Assembly: GCA_947492745.1 (NCBI GenBank)
Contig: CANLOE010000003.1
Span: forward strand, 1 to 64,000
Length of the DNA: 64,000 nucleotides
From: an uncultured Cyclobacteriaceae bacterium
GTDB taxonomy: Bacteria; Bacteroidota; Bacteroidia; Cytophagales; Cyclobacteriaceae
Reading direction: 5' to 3'
The notes below the pieces were generated by a model. That model was not told the DNA's origin and made no database searches. It saw only the letters and a list, made by a program, of their open reading frames with translations. Of the stretch, positions 20,501-35,500 are shown piece by piece. Both the position numbers and the translations under genes were made by a program. Position 1 is the first letter of the stretch, and every line of letters starts with the position of its first letter.

Positions 20501-23500
20501 GCACCGCTCAGTGATCTGGGAGTGAAAATACTGGAATCCTGGTCAAAAGTGCTTGATATAAATGAGTTAAGGGCTGAAGATGATTTTTTTGAGTATGGTG
20601 GCAACTCTATCAAAGCGACCCAATTGATAGCTGTATTGTCCAGAGACTTGAAGGTCAAGGTATCGATAAAAGATATTTTCCTGAACCCTACCGTCAAGGA
20701 CTTGGTCAGTGCCATAGAGCTGTCCAAACAGGAAATGTACAAGGAGATTCCACAGCAACCCGAGCAGGAATTCTATGAAGTTTCCAATGCACAAAAAAGA
20801 TTATGGGTACTGAGCCATTTAGGGCATGGTACCTTGGCCTATAACGAGTATGAGTCCTATGAGCTGGAAGGTCATCTGGATATGGACAGTTTAAAGTCGG
20901 CCTTTACTGCCTTGCTCCAGCGCCACCAAGTACTAAGAACAACTTTTGTATCCGTGGATGGAGAACCTAGGCAGAAAATAAACGCGCTTTGGGAATATGG
21001 ATTCGAAATCGGGTATACCGATATTCAAAATAGTGAGCATATAGCGCAAAAATTGAGCGAACAGGTAGATACAATGCTGACCACTGCATTTGATCTAGAG
21101 AGTGGCCCCTTGTTAAAAGTAGACATCAAAAAGGTGGCTGCGAATAGCCACGTACTTTTCATTGCCTTGCATCATATCATCACTGATGATTGGTCAGGTA
21201 AAATACTGATGCAGGAGCTGCTTACCCTGTATAGCGCTGCATTGGAAAACAAACCCTCTCCTCTCGGGGAACTGCGCCTACAATACCGCGACTATGCCCT
21301 CTGGAACAATAATAGCTTATCTTCCGGGCTTTTGGAAAACGATAAGAATTACTGGTTGAACAGGCTGTCAGGAGAACTGCCTGTCCTGAATCTGCCCACA
21401 GATTACAAACGACCCCATAAAAAGCTTCATGAAGGTGCCATCAGTCACTTTCTCTTTGATAAGGAGCTCGTCAATCAGGTCAAGACCTTTAGCAAAAGTC
21501 AACAGGTCAGTACTTTCGCGACTTTACTGACAGCACTGAATGTACTTATCTATCGCTACAGTCACCAGTCAGACCTCATCATAGGTACGGCAGTAGCGGG
21601 AAGGAATCACCCTGGTTTGGATGAGCAGTTGGGTATGTATATCAATACACTGCCATTGCGCTCTAAGCTAAAAGGAGGCGAGAGCTTCAAAGGACTGCTC
21701 CAGCGGATAAAACATATGGTTTTCGAAGCTCTGGAACATCAGGATTACCCTTTCGACCTGTTGGTAGAGTCATTGGGACTACGTAGGGACCTGAGCCGTG
21801 CTCCATTGTTTGATGTTATGGTCAGTTATCAAAGCACGGAACAGAATATTGATGCCTATCAGCTGGGAAACCTGACCCTGCAACGGCGTGCAAAGAGCAA
21901 ATCGGCCAGTAAATATGACCTGACCTTTTACTTTGAGGAAAGTCCTAGGGGGATGGCCTTGAGGTTGGAATATGATTGTAGTCTATTTGCAGAGAGTACC
22001 GCTCTAAGAATGGGAGGTCATCTGATGGAAATCCTTAGGTATGCACTCAGTAACGAAGGGACAGCTATTGCCGCCATTGACTATCTACCTACTGTTGAAA
22101 AGGAACAGCTGCTGAAAACGTTTAACCCGAAGAGACAGGACTACCCAAAGGACAAAAATGTATATCACTTGTTCAAAGAGCAGGTCGAAAAATGCCCACA
22201 GGACACTTCCGTGGTATTTCGGGAAAAGGCATTTACCTATGCCGATATCGATAAGAAGGTAGATGGTTTGGCTGCTCAAATGAAGGCCGACTTTGCAGTT
22301 CTGCCTAATGATACCATAGGTATACTGCTCGGTCGTTCAGAAAAGGTTATCGTAACGATACTTGCTATCTGGAAGCTGGGGGCCAGGTATGTTCCCATAG
22401 ATCCGCAGCATCCTATAGAGCGGATGAACTATATTTTGGAGGATACCGGATTGGAATTATTGGTCACGGTCGGTAAGTACCTTCCTCTCTTGGAAAAAGT
22501 GAGTCCTTCTGTTCGGGTGATAACAACTGACTCATATTCAGAGAATACGGGTATGGAGGAACAGTCTCTAAAAGAGATGTACCCATTGAAGGACAGTGAA
22601 GGGTACATGGCCTATGTACTTTATACTTCCGGATCTACGGGTAAGCCAAAAGGGGTGGAGGTAGGTCATGTAGGATTGACCAATTTCCTGCTGAGTATGA
22701 AATCCTTTCCGGGATTTACGAAGGAAGATCGATTGATAGCCATCACTACTTATGTCTTTGACATATCCATTATGGAAATGTTCCTTCCTCTCATTTGTGG
22801 AGGACAGGTTGTCGTCGTGGCCAGTGCGGATACCACGAATACCGAAAGCTTACAGCGAATCATAGAAGAAGAACAAGTGACCATGATGCAGGCCACACCC
22901 AGTATGTGGTCATTACTGATGGAGAGCGGTTGGAAGGGAAGAAAGGACCTCAGGGTACTGACAGGTGGGGAGCGATTGAGCGATGATTTGAATGAACGCT
23001 TGTCTGAGAGGGCAAAAGAAGTATGGAATATGTACGGCCCTACCGAAACTACCGTTTGGGCCACATGCGCTGAGGTTTCTGGACTTAACCATGCGCCTAT
23101 CGGTAAGCCGATTCACAATACAGGGGCTTATGTTGTGGACACATTAGGGCAAATGGTGCCCATAGGGGTTTATGGAGAGTTGTATCTTGACGGAGATGGA
23201 CTGGCCCAAGGCTATTTGAACAAACCCGAACTCACCAAAGAGCGGTTCAAGGTATTGCCGCTCGTAGGCAAACGCTGCTATCAAACAGGAGATATTGTAC
23301 GGTGGCTTCCCGATGGTAGTTTGGAGTACCTGAGTAGGGTGGACGATCAGGTGAAAGTAAGAGGCCATAGAATAGAACCCGGAGAGATTGACAGTGTGCT
23401 CCGAGGGCATGAACAGATCAAGGAGGCTGCTACGCTGGCCATTCCCAATGAAAGGGGTGAGTACGAACTCGTATCCTATTATGTAGCGGACAAAGATGTG

Positions 23501-26500
23501 ATGTCCACGGAACTAAGAAGTTACCTATCGACGGTACTGCCCAGTTACATGGTCCCTACTCATATGGTGAACATCGATCATCACCTACCGATGACCCCAA
23601 GCGGAAAATTGGACAAAAAGGTATTGCCTTTGCCAGTGAAAAACGAGAAAAACGGAAACTCCATTACTACTCCTCAAAGCAAGACGGAATACCGACTTTG
23701 CCAAGTATGGACGACTGTCCTAGCGATAGATGAAGTGGGCACTCGGCAGAGCTTTTTTGAAGTGGGCGGACATTCGCTACGCGCCATTCGGTTGATCTCT
23801 GCCATCGAAAGGGAGTTCGGTATCAAAATAGTGTTGGAAGATGTGTTCGTCCATTCGACGATTGCCGAACAGGCAAGACTGATCGAGAATAAAGACCATC
23901 GCACCCTACAGAAAATCCCTACCTTACCTCTACAGGAACATTATGAGGTCACTCCTTCGCAAAAGCAGTTCTGGATGCTGGACCAAATGGAGGAGAAACT
24001 GGTCTATACTATGCCCGCAGTACATCGCTTGAGTGGGGATTTGGATGAAAGGGCGTTTGCCCGAGCCTTTGATATGCTCATTCAAAGGCACGAGAGTTTT
24101 AGGACTAGGTTCAGAACCATTGATGGAGAAGTCAGGCAAGTGATAGAAAATGGTAATCTCGGATTCAAAATAGAGAAAATCGACCTGAGCAAAGATAATA
24201 ATCCTAACAGGGAACTGGCCCAGAGGATAGAAGAGGAATCGAAATGTCCTTTTGACCTAATGAATGGCCCGCTGGTCCGTGCGCAGCTTATACGGATGCA
24301 TACCAGCGAATACGTTTTCTTATTTACCATGCACCACATCATAGCCGATGGCTGGTCCATAGAGATACTGATCAGGGAGGTATTGTCCCTGTACGCAGCC
24401 GATATAGATGGGCGGACGCATGCACTGCCATTACTGGAAGTCCAACATAAAGAATATGCAGCATGGTACAATCAAGTCCTCCGAGAGGAGGAGGAAGAGA
24501 ACCGTTCCTATTGGAAAGCAACGTTTGCCGATGGGGTCCCTCTACTGAATCTCCCCACCGAAAGTATACGTCCTGCCCGGAAGACCTTCTATGGTGATCA
24601 AAAGAAGTTTAGTATTGATAAAACGCTTAAGAATAGACTCAAAGAGATAGCCCAACAAAATGAAGCCAGCCTTTACATGGTATTACTGGCAACACAGGCG
24701 ATAGTTTACCATAAATATTCAGCACAAACGGATATGGTCATAGGCACCCCGATTGCCAATAGAGACCGGGCGGAATTACAGGAGCAAATCGGATATTTTA
24801 TCTGTAATGTACCCTTAAGGCTCACCTTTGATGCCACCGCACCTTTCGATGAACTGTTGAAAAGCACCAAAGAGGTCTTACTTGAGGCCGATAAGCATAA
24901 AAACTACCCACTGGAATATCTCGTAGAGGATCTACAGCTAAAGCGGGATTTCAGCAGGTCACTATTGTATGACGTAGGCTTCACCTGGCATGGAAAACGG
25001 CATGACTACTTTGATAGTCTTGATACTCAACTAACAATCGAAGCCATGGATGCGGGGTATCGTTTTGCACAAACCGATATATGGCTATTCGGTATCGAAA
25101 AGGACGAAGGCATAGATTTTGTCGTAGAGTACAGTACCGACCTGTTTGACGAAAGGTGGATTACTACATTTATAGCACACTATGAAAATCTGCTGGAAGA
25201 AATCGTCACAAAACATCAAGAACCCTTGACGGCTATCGAGTATATGCAGATTGAGGAGAGAGATATTATACTGAGCGATTTCAATGATACCCTTCAACAG
25301 AATGACTACGAGAGGACTATTGTGGAGGTATTTGAAGATCATGTCGCCGCACACCCCGAGGCTGTGGCCATTGTCTTCAAAGAGGTATCCATTACTTACA
25401 AGGAGTTGAATGAAAGGGCGAATAGGCTGGCGCATTACCTAAGACAGGAATTTGAAGTAGAGAGAAATACCCTCGTAGGAATCATGCTTCACCGCTCTGA
25501 GCAGGTGGCCGTGAGCATTCTGGCAATAGTAAAAGCGGGAGGTGCCTATGTGCCTATCGACCCTGACCTACCAAAGGAAAGAATCAACTGCATTCTGGAA
25601 GATACAGGACTCCACTCTTTACTTACGGATTCAGAAAGTATGTTCAGCCTTGAAGGGTGGAACGGTAACCTCTTTGCTCTTGATATACAGATGGACTTGA
25701 TCGACACATCAGATGTGAATCCAAAAAGAATCAATACTCCGGACGACTTGGCCTATGTGATCTACACCTCCGGGTCTACCGGCCGGCCGAAAGGAGTACT
25801 GATCGAACACCATGGCGTCATCAACCTCACCCAGTGGCAAAAGGTCAATTTCCGACTTTCGGAAGAAAGCAACATTTTCCAGAACTTCTCCTACAGCTTC
25901 GATGGTGCCGTAGGAGAAACATTTATGGCATTGCTCAATGGCGCTACCCTGTGTATGTATAGCAAAGAACTGACCGCCGAACAGCTTATTGCTTTCATCA
26001 ATCGGTATCAGGTGGACGTAGGAGTATTTGTACCCTCGATGCTCCGTCAACTGGAGCCTTCTCAAATCGAGCATATCCACAGGATGTCCATCGTATCTGT
26101 CGGTGAGGTGTGTTCACAGGACCTAGCAAAAAAGTGGTCTGCCGAGTGCCGCTTTATGAATGCCTATGGGCCTACGGAGTATACTGTTTATTCTCATCTC
26201 TATGAAATAGAACAATCTCGATACCAGGCTAAGGGTACCGTTCCCGTTGGGGAGCCGATTTTCAATACCCACAGCTATATTTTGGACAAGTTTCAAAAAC
26301 CGGTAGCCTACAACATCGAAGGAGAGATGTATTTATCCGGGCCGGGTATAGCTAGGGGCTACCTAAACAACAACGTAGCTACTTTGTCGAAATTTGTACC
26401 CAACCCATACTTCCTTTCCGATAAATATGAGCTCATCCACGATGTGCAGTTTGAAGGCAGCAAAAAAGAAATCGAAGACTTCAGGTCTTCGGGATTCCCA

Positions 26501-29500
26501 CTGGCAGTACCGGAGAAAAATCAGGAAGCCTATGAAATCAATGACATCGAAGCATTGTCGGAGAAGCTGTCCGCACTGGATGAAGACATTCGGCTATCCA
26601 CTATTGGCTATATTGAAAATCATAGGGACAATAAGGTAAAATACGATTGTTTCTGCCGCTACTTTTTTGAAGGACTTTATCATAGTTATGCCTCGGTAGG
26701 TATCAATGAAGAGGTACTCAACTATCTCTTTCCTTTTGAAGATGGCCTTAGCGGAAAAAAAGGTGTCGAACTGGGTTTTGGTAATGCCGAAATCATGAAT
26801 GTCCTCCGGTCTATGGATGCGGACATACACGGTTTGGAGCTGAGTCCCTATTCGGTACAATATGCCCGACAACAAGGGCTTTCGGTACAACATGGTGTGG
26901 TAGATGTGGAGTTTAATGCTTTCCGATCGGCATACGGTATGGAAATAGGAAGCAAGGACTTCGCCCTGTCCACACTGTTGTTGGACAGGGTAGAAAAACC
27001 ACATAATTTGATAGGCAATCTACTCGGCGTTTTAAAAGAAGGAGGGCGTTTTGCACTTCAAACACTACTTCCCGTAGTACCGATAGATGATGGCGACGTG
27101 GAAAATAAGATAGTGTACTCCCAAGAAAAGCATTGGGTATGCATGGGACAAAATGAAGCTGACGATAAGCTCAGACTGGTACAGGTACTCTACCATCTGG
27201 GTGCGAGGGATATCAGGATAGTACCTATACCTTATGTAGTAGCCAGTAGGGATGGTATCCAAGAGTATACCCTTTGGAGCTTTAGCGGTACCAAAACATT
27301 TGTTTTCGATCCGCAAATCCATTTTAGTAGAATGTACAAGACTGGAGATATGGCCAAATACCTTCCGGACGGAAATATTGACTTTATTGGTAGAAGCGAT
27401 GATCAGGTCAAACTGAGGGGTTACAGGATAGAGCTAGGGGAAATCGAAAGGACCTTGGAAAAGCATGCATCCATAGAGGAGGCTGTGGTTATGGTCAAAG
27501 CAGACAATGTCGGTGATAAAAGCCTACATGCCTACCTTACTACAGGAAGCCCTATCAGTAAAGATGAAGTAAAGGCCTATTTGAAAACGCTTTTGCCTTA
27601 TTATATGATACCCAGTACAATTGCCCTATTGGAAAGTATGCCACTCAATACCAGTGGCAAAGTCGATCGGTCGGCACTGTTGGGCTATGAGAATGACAGC
27701 TTTTCGGAGACAACATATGAAGCTCCGGAAACACCTCATGAAAAAATGGTCGCTCGCCTATGGATGGAGATACTTGATAGGGAGCGGGTCAGCAAGAACG
27801 ATAACTTTTTTGAGCTTGGAGGACATTCGCTCAAAGCAACAAGATTTATTTCCAGACTGGCACAACAGTTCGATGTAGAGGTGGAGATAGGGGCTATTTT
27901 CAAGTGTCCTACGGTACGGGAAATCGCCCGGATAATAGAAAATACGGAAAAACACCGTTTTGAATCTATCGAAATCATAAGGGAACAGTCCCATTACGAG
28001 CTATCCCACGCTCAGAAAAGAATCTGGCTCTTGTCAGAACTGGACGATACCGGCAATGCTTACAACATATGCGGTGCTCACCGCATAAAAGGTAAACTGG
28101 ACATCGATGCGCTCAGCAGATCATTCCAGTTATTGGTTTCGCGCCATGAGATACTCAGGACCAATTTTTATCTACAAGGAGACAAGCTCGTACAACAAGT
28201 AAAGGATGTCGATACTTATGTCTTTCCTATGGAACATATCGATCTATGTGGACACTCCCATCAAGAGAAGGTACTTTCTACCTATGCCGAAAAAACCATA
28301 AGAACGGTCTTCGATTTAAAATCGGACCCTCTGATGAAAGTTACTTTGCTACAGGTAGAGGTAGATAGCTTTGTGTTGTTGTTCGCTATGCACCATATTA
28401 TCTCCGATGGATGGTCTACAAAGGTACTTGTAGAGGAAGTAGTTCACGCTTACGAGACATTTAGTCAGGGCAGGGTTCCCCGCCCGAAACCATTGAAGGT
28501 AAACTATAAAGACTATGCCAACTGGCACGGAAAATTACTGAAAGGACCGGCCATGGAAAAGCATAAGGAGTTTTGGCTACAACAATTTCAGGAACAGCCT
28601 ACTCCCATTAATTTACCTTCGGACTACGGTAGACCACCATTGAAAAGCTTCAATGGCAGCAAAATGGAGTACACCATTCCCCGAGCACTGCTAGTATCAC
28701 TCAGAAAGTATGCCCGTTCCAATGATGTCAGCTCTTTCATGCTTTTGATCACGGTACTCAAACTGATGATCTACAAATATACCGATCAGAACGATATCAC
28801 ACTGGGTACCCCTGTTCTGGGTAGAGATCACATTGACTTGGAAGGACAGATAGGAGTTTACATCAATACGATCGCTTTACGTACGCGATTCGATAAAAAC
28901 ATTACCTTCCATGACTTATTGCAAGGGGTGAAAAAAACCACCGTGGAGGCCTATGACCATCAGTCCTTACCGTTTGATTACTTGGTAGAGAAACTTGACC
29001 TGAAAAGAGACCTGAGCCGGTCACCGTTATTTGACATTATTGTTTCTCATGAAAATGAGGAGTTGCATGGAGATGGATTGAACACGTTCGGTGAGGTGGA
29101 GATTTCACCTTTTCCCCTCGATGTTCATATCAGTCAATTTGACCTTTCGTTTCGGTTTATAGAAAGTACTGAGACACTGTCACTGGAGGTGGAATTCAAT
29201 ACGGATATGTTTTCCGAGCGGACCATCAGTGTCATGGTAGGAAGGTACCGACAATTACTGACCAATACACTCTCTGAGCCCAATACAAAACTTACGGACA
29301 TTGCTTGGTTGGAAACGGCAGAACAGCATCGCTTATTGCTTGAGTTCAATGCTACCGATAAGCAGTACGGTCATAGTCGAACAGTTTTGGAAATGTTTGA
29401 GGAACAGGTTGCTCAAAATCCGAAGGCAATCGCCCTGATATCGGGCAGCGAGCAAGTGACGTATGGTATGCTCGAAGATAAATCTGTGCAGATAGCCGCA

Positions 29501-32500
29501 ACGTTATATGATGCGGGTGTCAGGGAAGGGGATGTCGTGGGGGTACTGGTAGAGAAATCCATAGCATTAGTGGCAGCCCTATTTGGTCTCTTTAAGGTAA
29601 AGGCCTGTTACGTACCTATCGATACGACTTATCCGGACGATCGGATTCGCTTTATTCTATCGGATTGTAGAGCGAAGACACTTTTAGTGGATAGCGATGT
29701 GCAATCTGCCAAAAGGTATGGAGTCAATGTTATCCACATAGCCAATGCACAGACGGACAATACGTCAATCGCACTACTCGAAGAAAACTTCCTTGACAAC
29801 GATAGTCTAGCCTACATTATCTATACTTCCGGTACTACAGGTAGGCCAAAAGGGGTGGGGGTAAGCCATGCCAACCTGTCCCATTTCCTGGAGAACGTAA
29901 AAGAAAACTATGGGGCGGACCATCGATTGAAAATGCCGTTCATTGCCTCTCACGCTTTTGATATCTCTTTATTTCAATTACTTGCACCACTGACGAATGG
30001 AGGACAATCCATCATCATTGGAAAGGAAGCATTGCTGGAAATGCCCCATTTCGTGGCACTGTTGAAAAAAGCCAGCATGCTGGATACGGTACCGGCACTG
30101 TACCAAAGGATATGCGATCATATTATCGAAAATGGACTTGAGGAGGACTTTCAGGGGATAGAAAGATTATTTGTCGGCGGGGATGTCATACCGGACCATC
30201 TTTTGACAAAACTGGCTCAGACCTTTACCAATGCCGATATCGTAGTTACCTATGGACCGACCGAAGGGACAATATTCTGCACCTCTATCCAATATCCCAA
30301 ATCAAACCATGGTGAACTACGCAAGGGCAACATTTTGGGAAGACCTCTTGACAATGTAAAAGTGCATGTCCTGGACACAAATAATAAGTTGCAACCCATA
30401 GGAGTAGTCGGAGAGTTGTGTATTGCCGGGGCCGGTGTGGCTACGGGATACTTTGAACAGCCTCAACTGACCAATAGTAGTTTTATCGATAACCCTTATG
30501 GTAGTGGGAAATTATATAGAACAGGTGATTTGGCACGATGGAACAATGATGGCAAGCTCGAATTTATGGGGAGGGCAGATCATCAAGTGAAAGTAAGGGG
30601 CTATCGCATAGAACTTGGTGAGATAGAAAGGATGCTGTCCACATCGTTTTTGGTCAAAGAAACCGTAGCTACCGTATTCGAAAGCAATACCAATGAAAAA
30701 CTGATCTGCGTTTTCTTTATTGCCGAAGAACCCGTGGAAAAAGGACTGTTGCGTTCCTATTTGAGAAATAAGCTCCCAGAGTATATGATTCCTGCGGACT
30801 TTGTCCAATTGGAAGCCTTCCCACTGAACAGCAACGGAAAAATCGACAAAAAGGAACTTTTGAGTGACTATTCATTTCAGGGTGCGAGTTCAGAAACCTA
30901 CGAAGCACCAAAGGGATACCTACAGGAATCCCTCATAACTATTTGGGAGGAAGTATTGGAAATAAGCCCAATAGGAGTCAACAGTAACTTTTTCGAGCTG
31001 GGAGGTCACTCATTGAAAGCGACAAAAGTAGTTTCCAAAATACTCAAAAGTATTGGTATCGATACCAATATTACCTCACTTTTTAGGTATCCCACGGTCA
31101 AAGAACTTGCTATACAGCTCAAAAAACAAGGTGGGTTGGTCTACGAACCCATCAGTCCCATCGATCAAGCAGCGTATTATGAGGTATCTCTAGGGCAGAA
31201 ACGTTTATGGATACTTCACCAGATGGAGGGACAGAAGGCATCCTACAATATCCCTGGAGCCTATCGGATCGATAGACAGCTGGACAGTGTGGCTTTGTGT
31301 TCGGGCTTCAACAGTTTGATCGATAGGCATGAGATACTGAGAACAACATTTCTGCAAGTAGACGGGGAACTCAGGCAAAAAGTGCATGAGAAAATGGAAT
31401 TTGAGCTGGAAGGCATCGACCTAAAGGATAGCGAAAATCCGATGGAAGAGGCCTATCAATGGATGTTCAAAGAGGCTGAGGAACCATTCGACCTAGAGCA
31501 AGGACCACTATTGAGGGCGAAACTACTGGAGCTGGCCGAACAACAATATGTATTGCTCTTTACCATTCATCATATCATCTCCGATGCCTGGTCCATGAAC
31601 GTTTTGATAACAGAGGTTATGGAAGCTTACAATTGCTATCAAGAAGAAAAAACGTATTTCAAAACTCCACTGGCCATACACTATAAGGACTATGCAGCTT
31701 GGCAGCGTAAAACTATCCAGGAACCAGTGTACACAGCACATAAGGACTTCTGGGAGAAGCTATACGATAGCGATATCCCTATGTTGGACCTGCCACTCGA
31801 TAGGCAGCGCCCTTTGCTGCAAAGTTTTGCCGGCGATGCCGTGAGTATTACTCTGGAGAGGGAGCTGTCCCAGGCGATAATCTCTCTATCTACTACAGCA
31901 GAGTCAAGCCTGTTCATGTTTTTGATAGCATCGGTCAATGTGCTATTATATAAATATTCCGGACAGGGAGATATTGTAATCGGTACTCCAGTGGCGGGCA
32001 GGGAGCATCCCGATCTCGAAGAACAAATAGGTTTTTATGTAAATACCTTGCCTTTGAGAAACCAACTTTCTGCTGATGACCGATTCAGTGAGGTATTGGA
32101 GAACGTAAAATCCAATACCTTAAAAGCCTATGAACATCAATCCTATCCTTTCGATTTGCTGGTCGAGAGCCTCGACCTGCGGCGTGATCTGAGCCGATCA
32201 CCACTATTTGATGTCATGGTTGCACTGCATGCGAGCGACCATGAACTAGTGGACAATGAGTATATTAGACCATTAGAGGTCAAAAGTGTGAGCAGCAAAT
32301 TCGATATTACATTCAACTTTCACCTTACCAAAAATGGGACAATCAGATTGGAAATCACCTACAGTACGGCTTTGTTCAACAAAGATCGAATGGAACGGGC
32401 CTTGGAGCATTATCGAAACATAGCCAAGGCTGTATCGGGTGAGTTTGATGCAAAGATCAAAGATATCGATTACTTGTCCCATCAGGAGTATACCGAAATC

Positions 32501-35500
32501 ATTCAAGTGTTCAACGACTCCAGATCAGCATACCCCTATGGTCAAACGATTGTGGAGGCCTTCGAACAACAAGTGGCTCAAAGGCCCGAACAAATAGGCA
32601 TTATCTTTGGAAATCAACGGCTGACCTACAATTCTATCAATGAACGGGCCAATCAATTGGCACATCAATTGATCACAGACCAAAACGTCTGCCCACAAGA
32701 TTTTGTCGGTATAGTCATGGAGAAGTCTCCTATGCTGATCATCAGCTTGCTGGCAGTACTCAAAGCAGGAGCGGTATATGTCCCTATAGATCCATCACTT
32801 CCCGCTGAACGGATAGCTTATATACTCAAAGATACCCAGCTGAGTGTGCTACTGTATAAGGAGAATCATACAGCGGAGGGGGTACTGTCGGGCTGGAACG
32901 GTACCAAGGTAAAAGTTGTGGATAGTGTCGAAGATGCTCCGGCACGTATCAATAACCCTAAGGTGAGATCAAATGATGCCGACCCGGCCTATATCATCTA
33001 TACCTCTGGATCGACAGGACAGCCCAAAGGGGTTTTGGTTCCTCACAGAGGTGTGGTCAACCTTACAAATTGGCAGCAAAAAAACTTTACAATAGGTACT
33101 GAGAGCAGGGTATTACAGCACTTTTCCTACAGTTTTGACGGTGCCATTGGGGAAACGTTCATGGCCATGCTCAATGGGGCTACCCTGTGTATGTACTCGG
33201 AGTACTTGACACCGGAAGGTATGGTAGACTTTATCAATGAGCAACAGATATCGGTTGGGGTATTCGTTCCGTCACTGCTTCACCAGATGTCCCCTGAGGC
33301 CATAAAGCACATAGATAAGATGTCCGTAGTATCGGTAGGTGAAGTATGTCCACCGAGTCTGGCCCGAAAATGGTCGGCACAGTGTAGGTTCATGAATGCC
33401 TACGGACCCACAGAATATTCCGTCTATTCGCATTTGCACGAAGTAGATTACCAAATGCTATCGCTACAGGGCGATAGTCCTGTAGCGATAGGTAAACCTA
33501 TCTCCAATACGGACTCCTATATCTTGGACAATGATGGAAACCCCGTGAGCACTGGCGTTGAAGGAGATCTTTATCTCTCCGGTCTCGGCATGGCTGAAGG
33601 ATACCTTCACAATACCGTCGCTACATTGGAAAAGTTTCTGCCCAATCCATTCTTCCTATCCGATAAGTACGAAGACCGAGGTCGACTACAGGCCAAAGCC
33701 TGGAAGCAGCAGGTGCAGGATTTTAGAAAAAAGGCACAAAAACAGCCTCCGATAACCAATGAGGCCATTCAAGATATATCCAAACTGTATGACTTGACCC
33801 AAAACCTTGATGCTGACATAGCAGTCGGCACTAAAGCCTTCTTGGACAAACACCAAGGTAACCCTGTCAAATACGAGGGGTTCAGCAGGTACTTTTTAGA
33901 AGGCTATCACAATAGTTACGCTTCGGTGGGTATGGATGCTTCTGTGGTCAAGCAATTATTTGCATTGGATGATTTCACAGGAAAAAAAGGAGTGGAACTA
34001 GGTTTTGGCAATGCTGAAGTACTGAGTATACTCCAAGAACTGGGTGCTGAGGTAATAGGTTTCGAACTCAGTCCATTTTTCATCCAAAGAGCCAGAGATA
34101 TAGGATTGGAAGCATACTTGGCAGAAGTAGACTTGCCATTCGAAGAATTTTGTACCGCACATGACCTACTACCGGGCAGTAAGGACTTTTCTCTTTCCAC
34201 ATTGTTATTGGACAGGGTCGAATACCCTCAAAATCTAATCAAAAATCTTCTCGGGGTTCTTAAAGAAGACGGGCGGTTTGCCCTTCAGACACTGCTACCT
34301 ATTGTGCCGGAAGACGATGGAGGTGTAGAAGAGAAAATAGTCTATACCCAGAATCAAGACCGGATATGTCTTGGAAAGAATATGGAAGAAGACAAACTGA
34401 AGATGGTTCAGGTATTCTATGATCTTGGGGCAAGGGATATCGTCATCAGAAACTTCCAATTGATTGTATCCAGCCGCGACGGTATACAGGAGTATACGAT
34501 TTGGAGCTTTTCGGGTAGAAAGACCTTTGCAAAACAGGCACAGGACCACTATAGCAGGATGTACAGGACAGGAGATAGGGCCAAATACTTGCCTGATGGA
34601 AATGTTATGTTTCTTGGCCGACAGGATGACCAGATAAAACTGAGAGGATATAGGATTGAAATCGGAGAAATCGAACGGGCTTTGGAAAAATACCAAGAAG
34701 TCAACGAAGCGGTAGTACTGGTAAAAGAGGATACTTTTCGGGATAAGTCATTGGTCGCTTTTGTGGTAGGAAATGTACCAGTCGATGAAAGCGCACTGCG
34801 CGGATACCTAAGGCAAGTGCTCCCTGCTTATATGATACCCTCGACTATTGTTCAGCTAGACAGTTTCCCACTGAACAATAGTGGCAAGGTGGACAGAAAG
34901 AAGCTACCTATTCCTACCGGCCGGTCCACGGACCTAGATGCAGTGGAAACAGGGCCAATGTCAAAATTGGAGAAACAGATTGTAGGTATCTGGGAAGATA
35001 TTTTAGGGAAAAAGAACATTGGACCGAGCGATAACTTCTTTGAACTTGGGGGACACTCCCTGAAAGCTACGCGCTTAGTGACAAGATTATACAAGATATT
35101 GGGTATCCAGTTGGATTTGGTGGCCATATTCAAATTTCCTACACCAGAGCTGATGGCAACACATATCGAGTCTCAGCAACGGGACAATTACCTGCCTATA
35201 ATACCTATTGATGAAAAATCTTACTATGAAGTATCCAATGCCCAGAAACGGATGTGGTTTCTGAACCAGCTCGACCCTCTGGGCACGCAGTATAACATTT
35301 CGGGAGCTCATCACCTCTATGGAAAACTAAACGTCGAAGCTTTCCGCAAAGCGTTTGATGCCCTGTTCGTACGTCATGAGATACTCAGAAGTGTCATCGT
35401 CAATATAGAAGGCATGCCCAAACAACGGATATTGGATGTGGAAAAATCTGATTTTAAAATGGTCTATCTGGATTACCGAAACGAGGACACCAGTGCCGAG

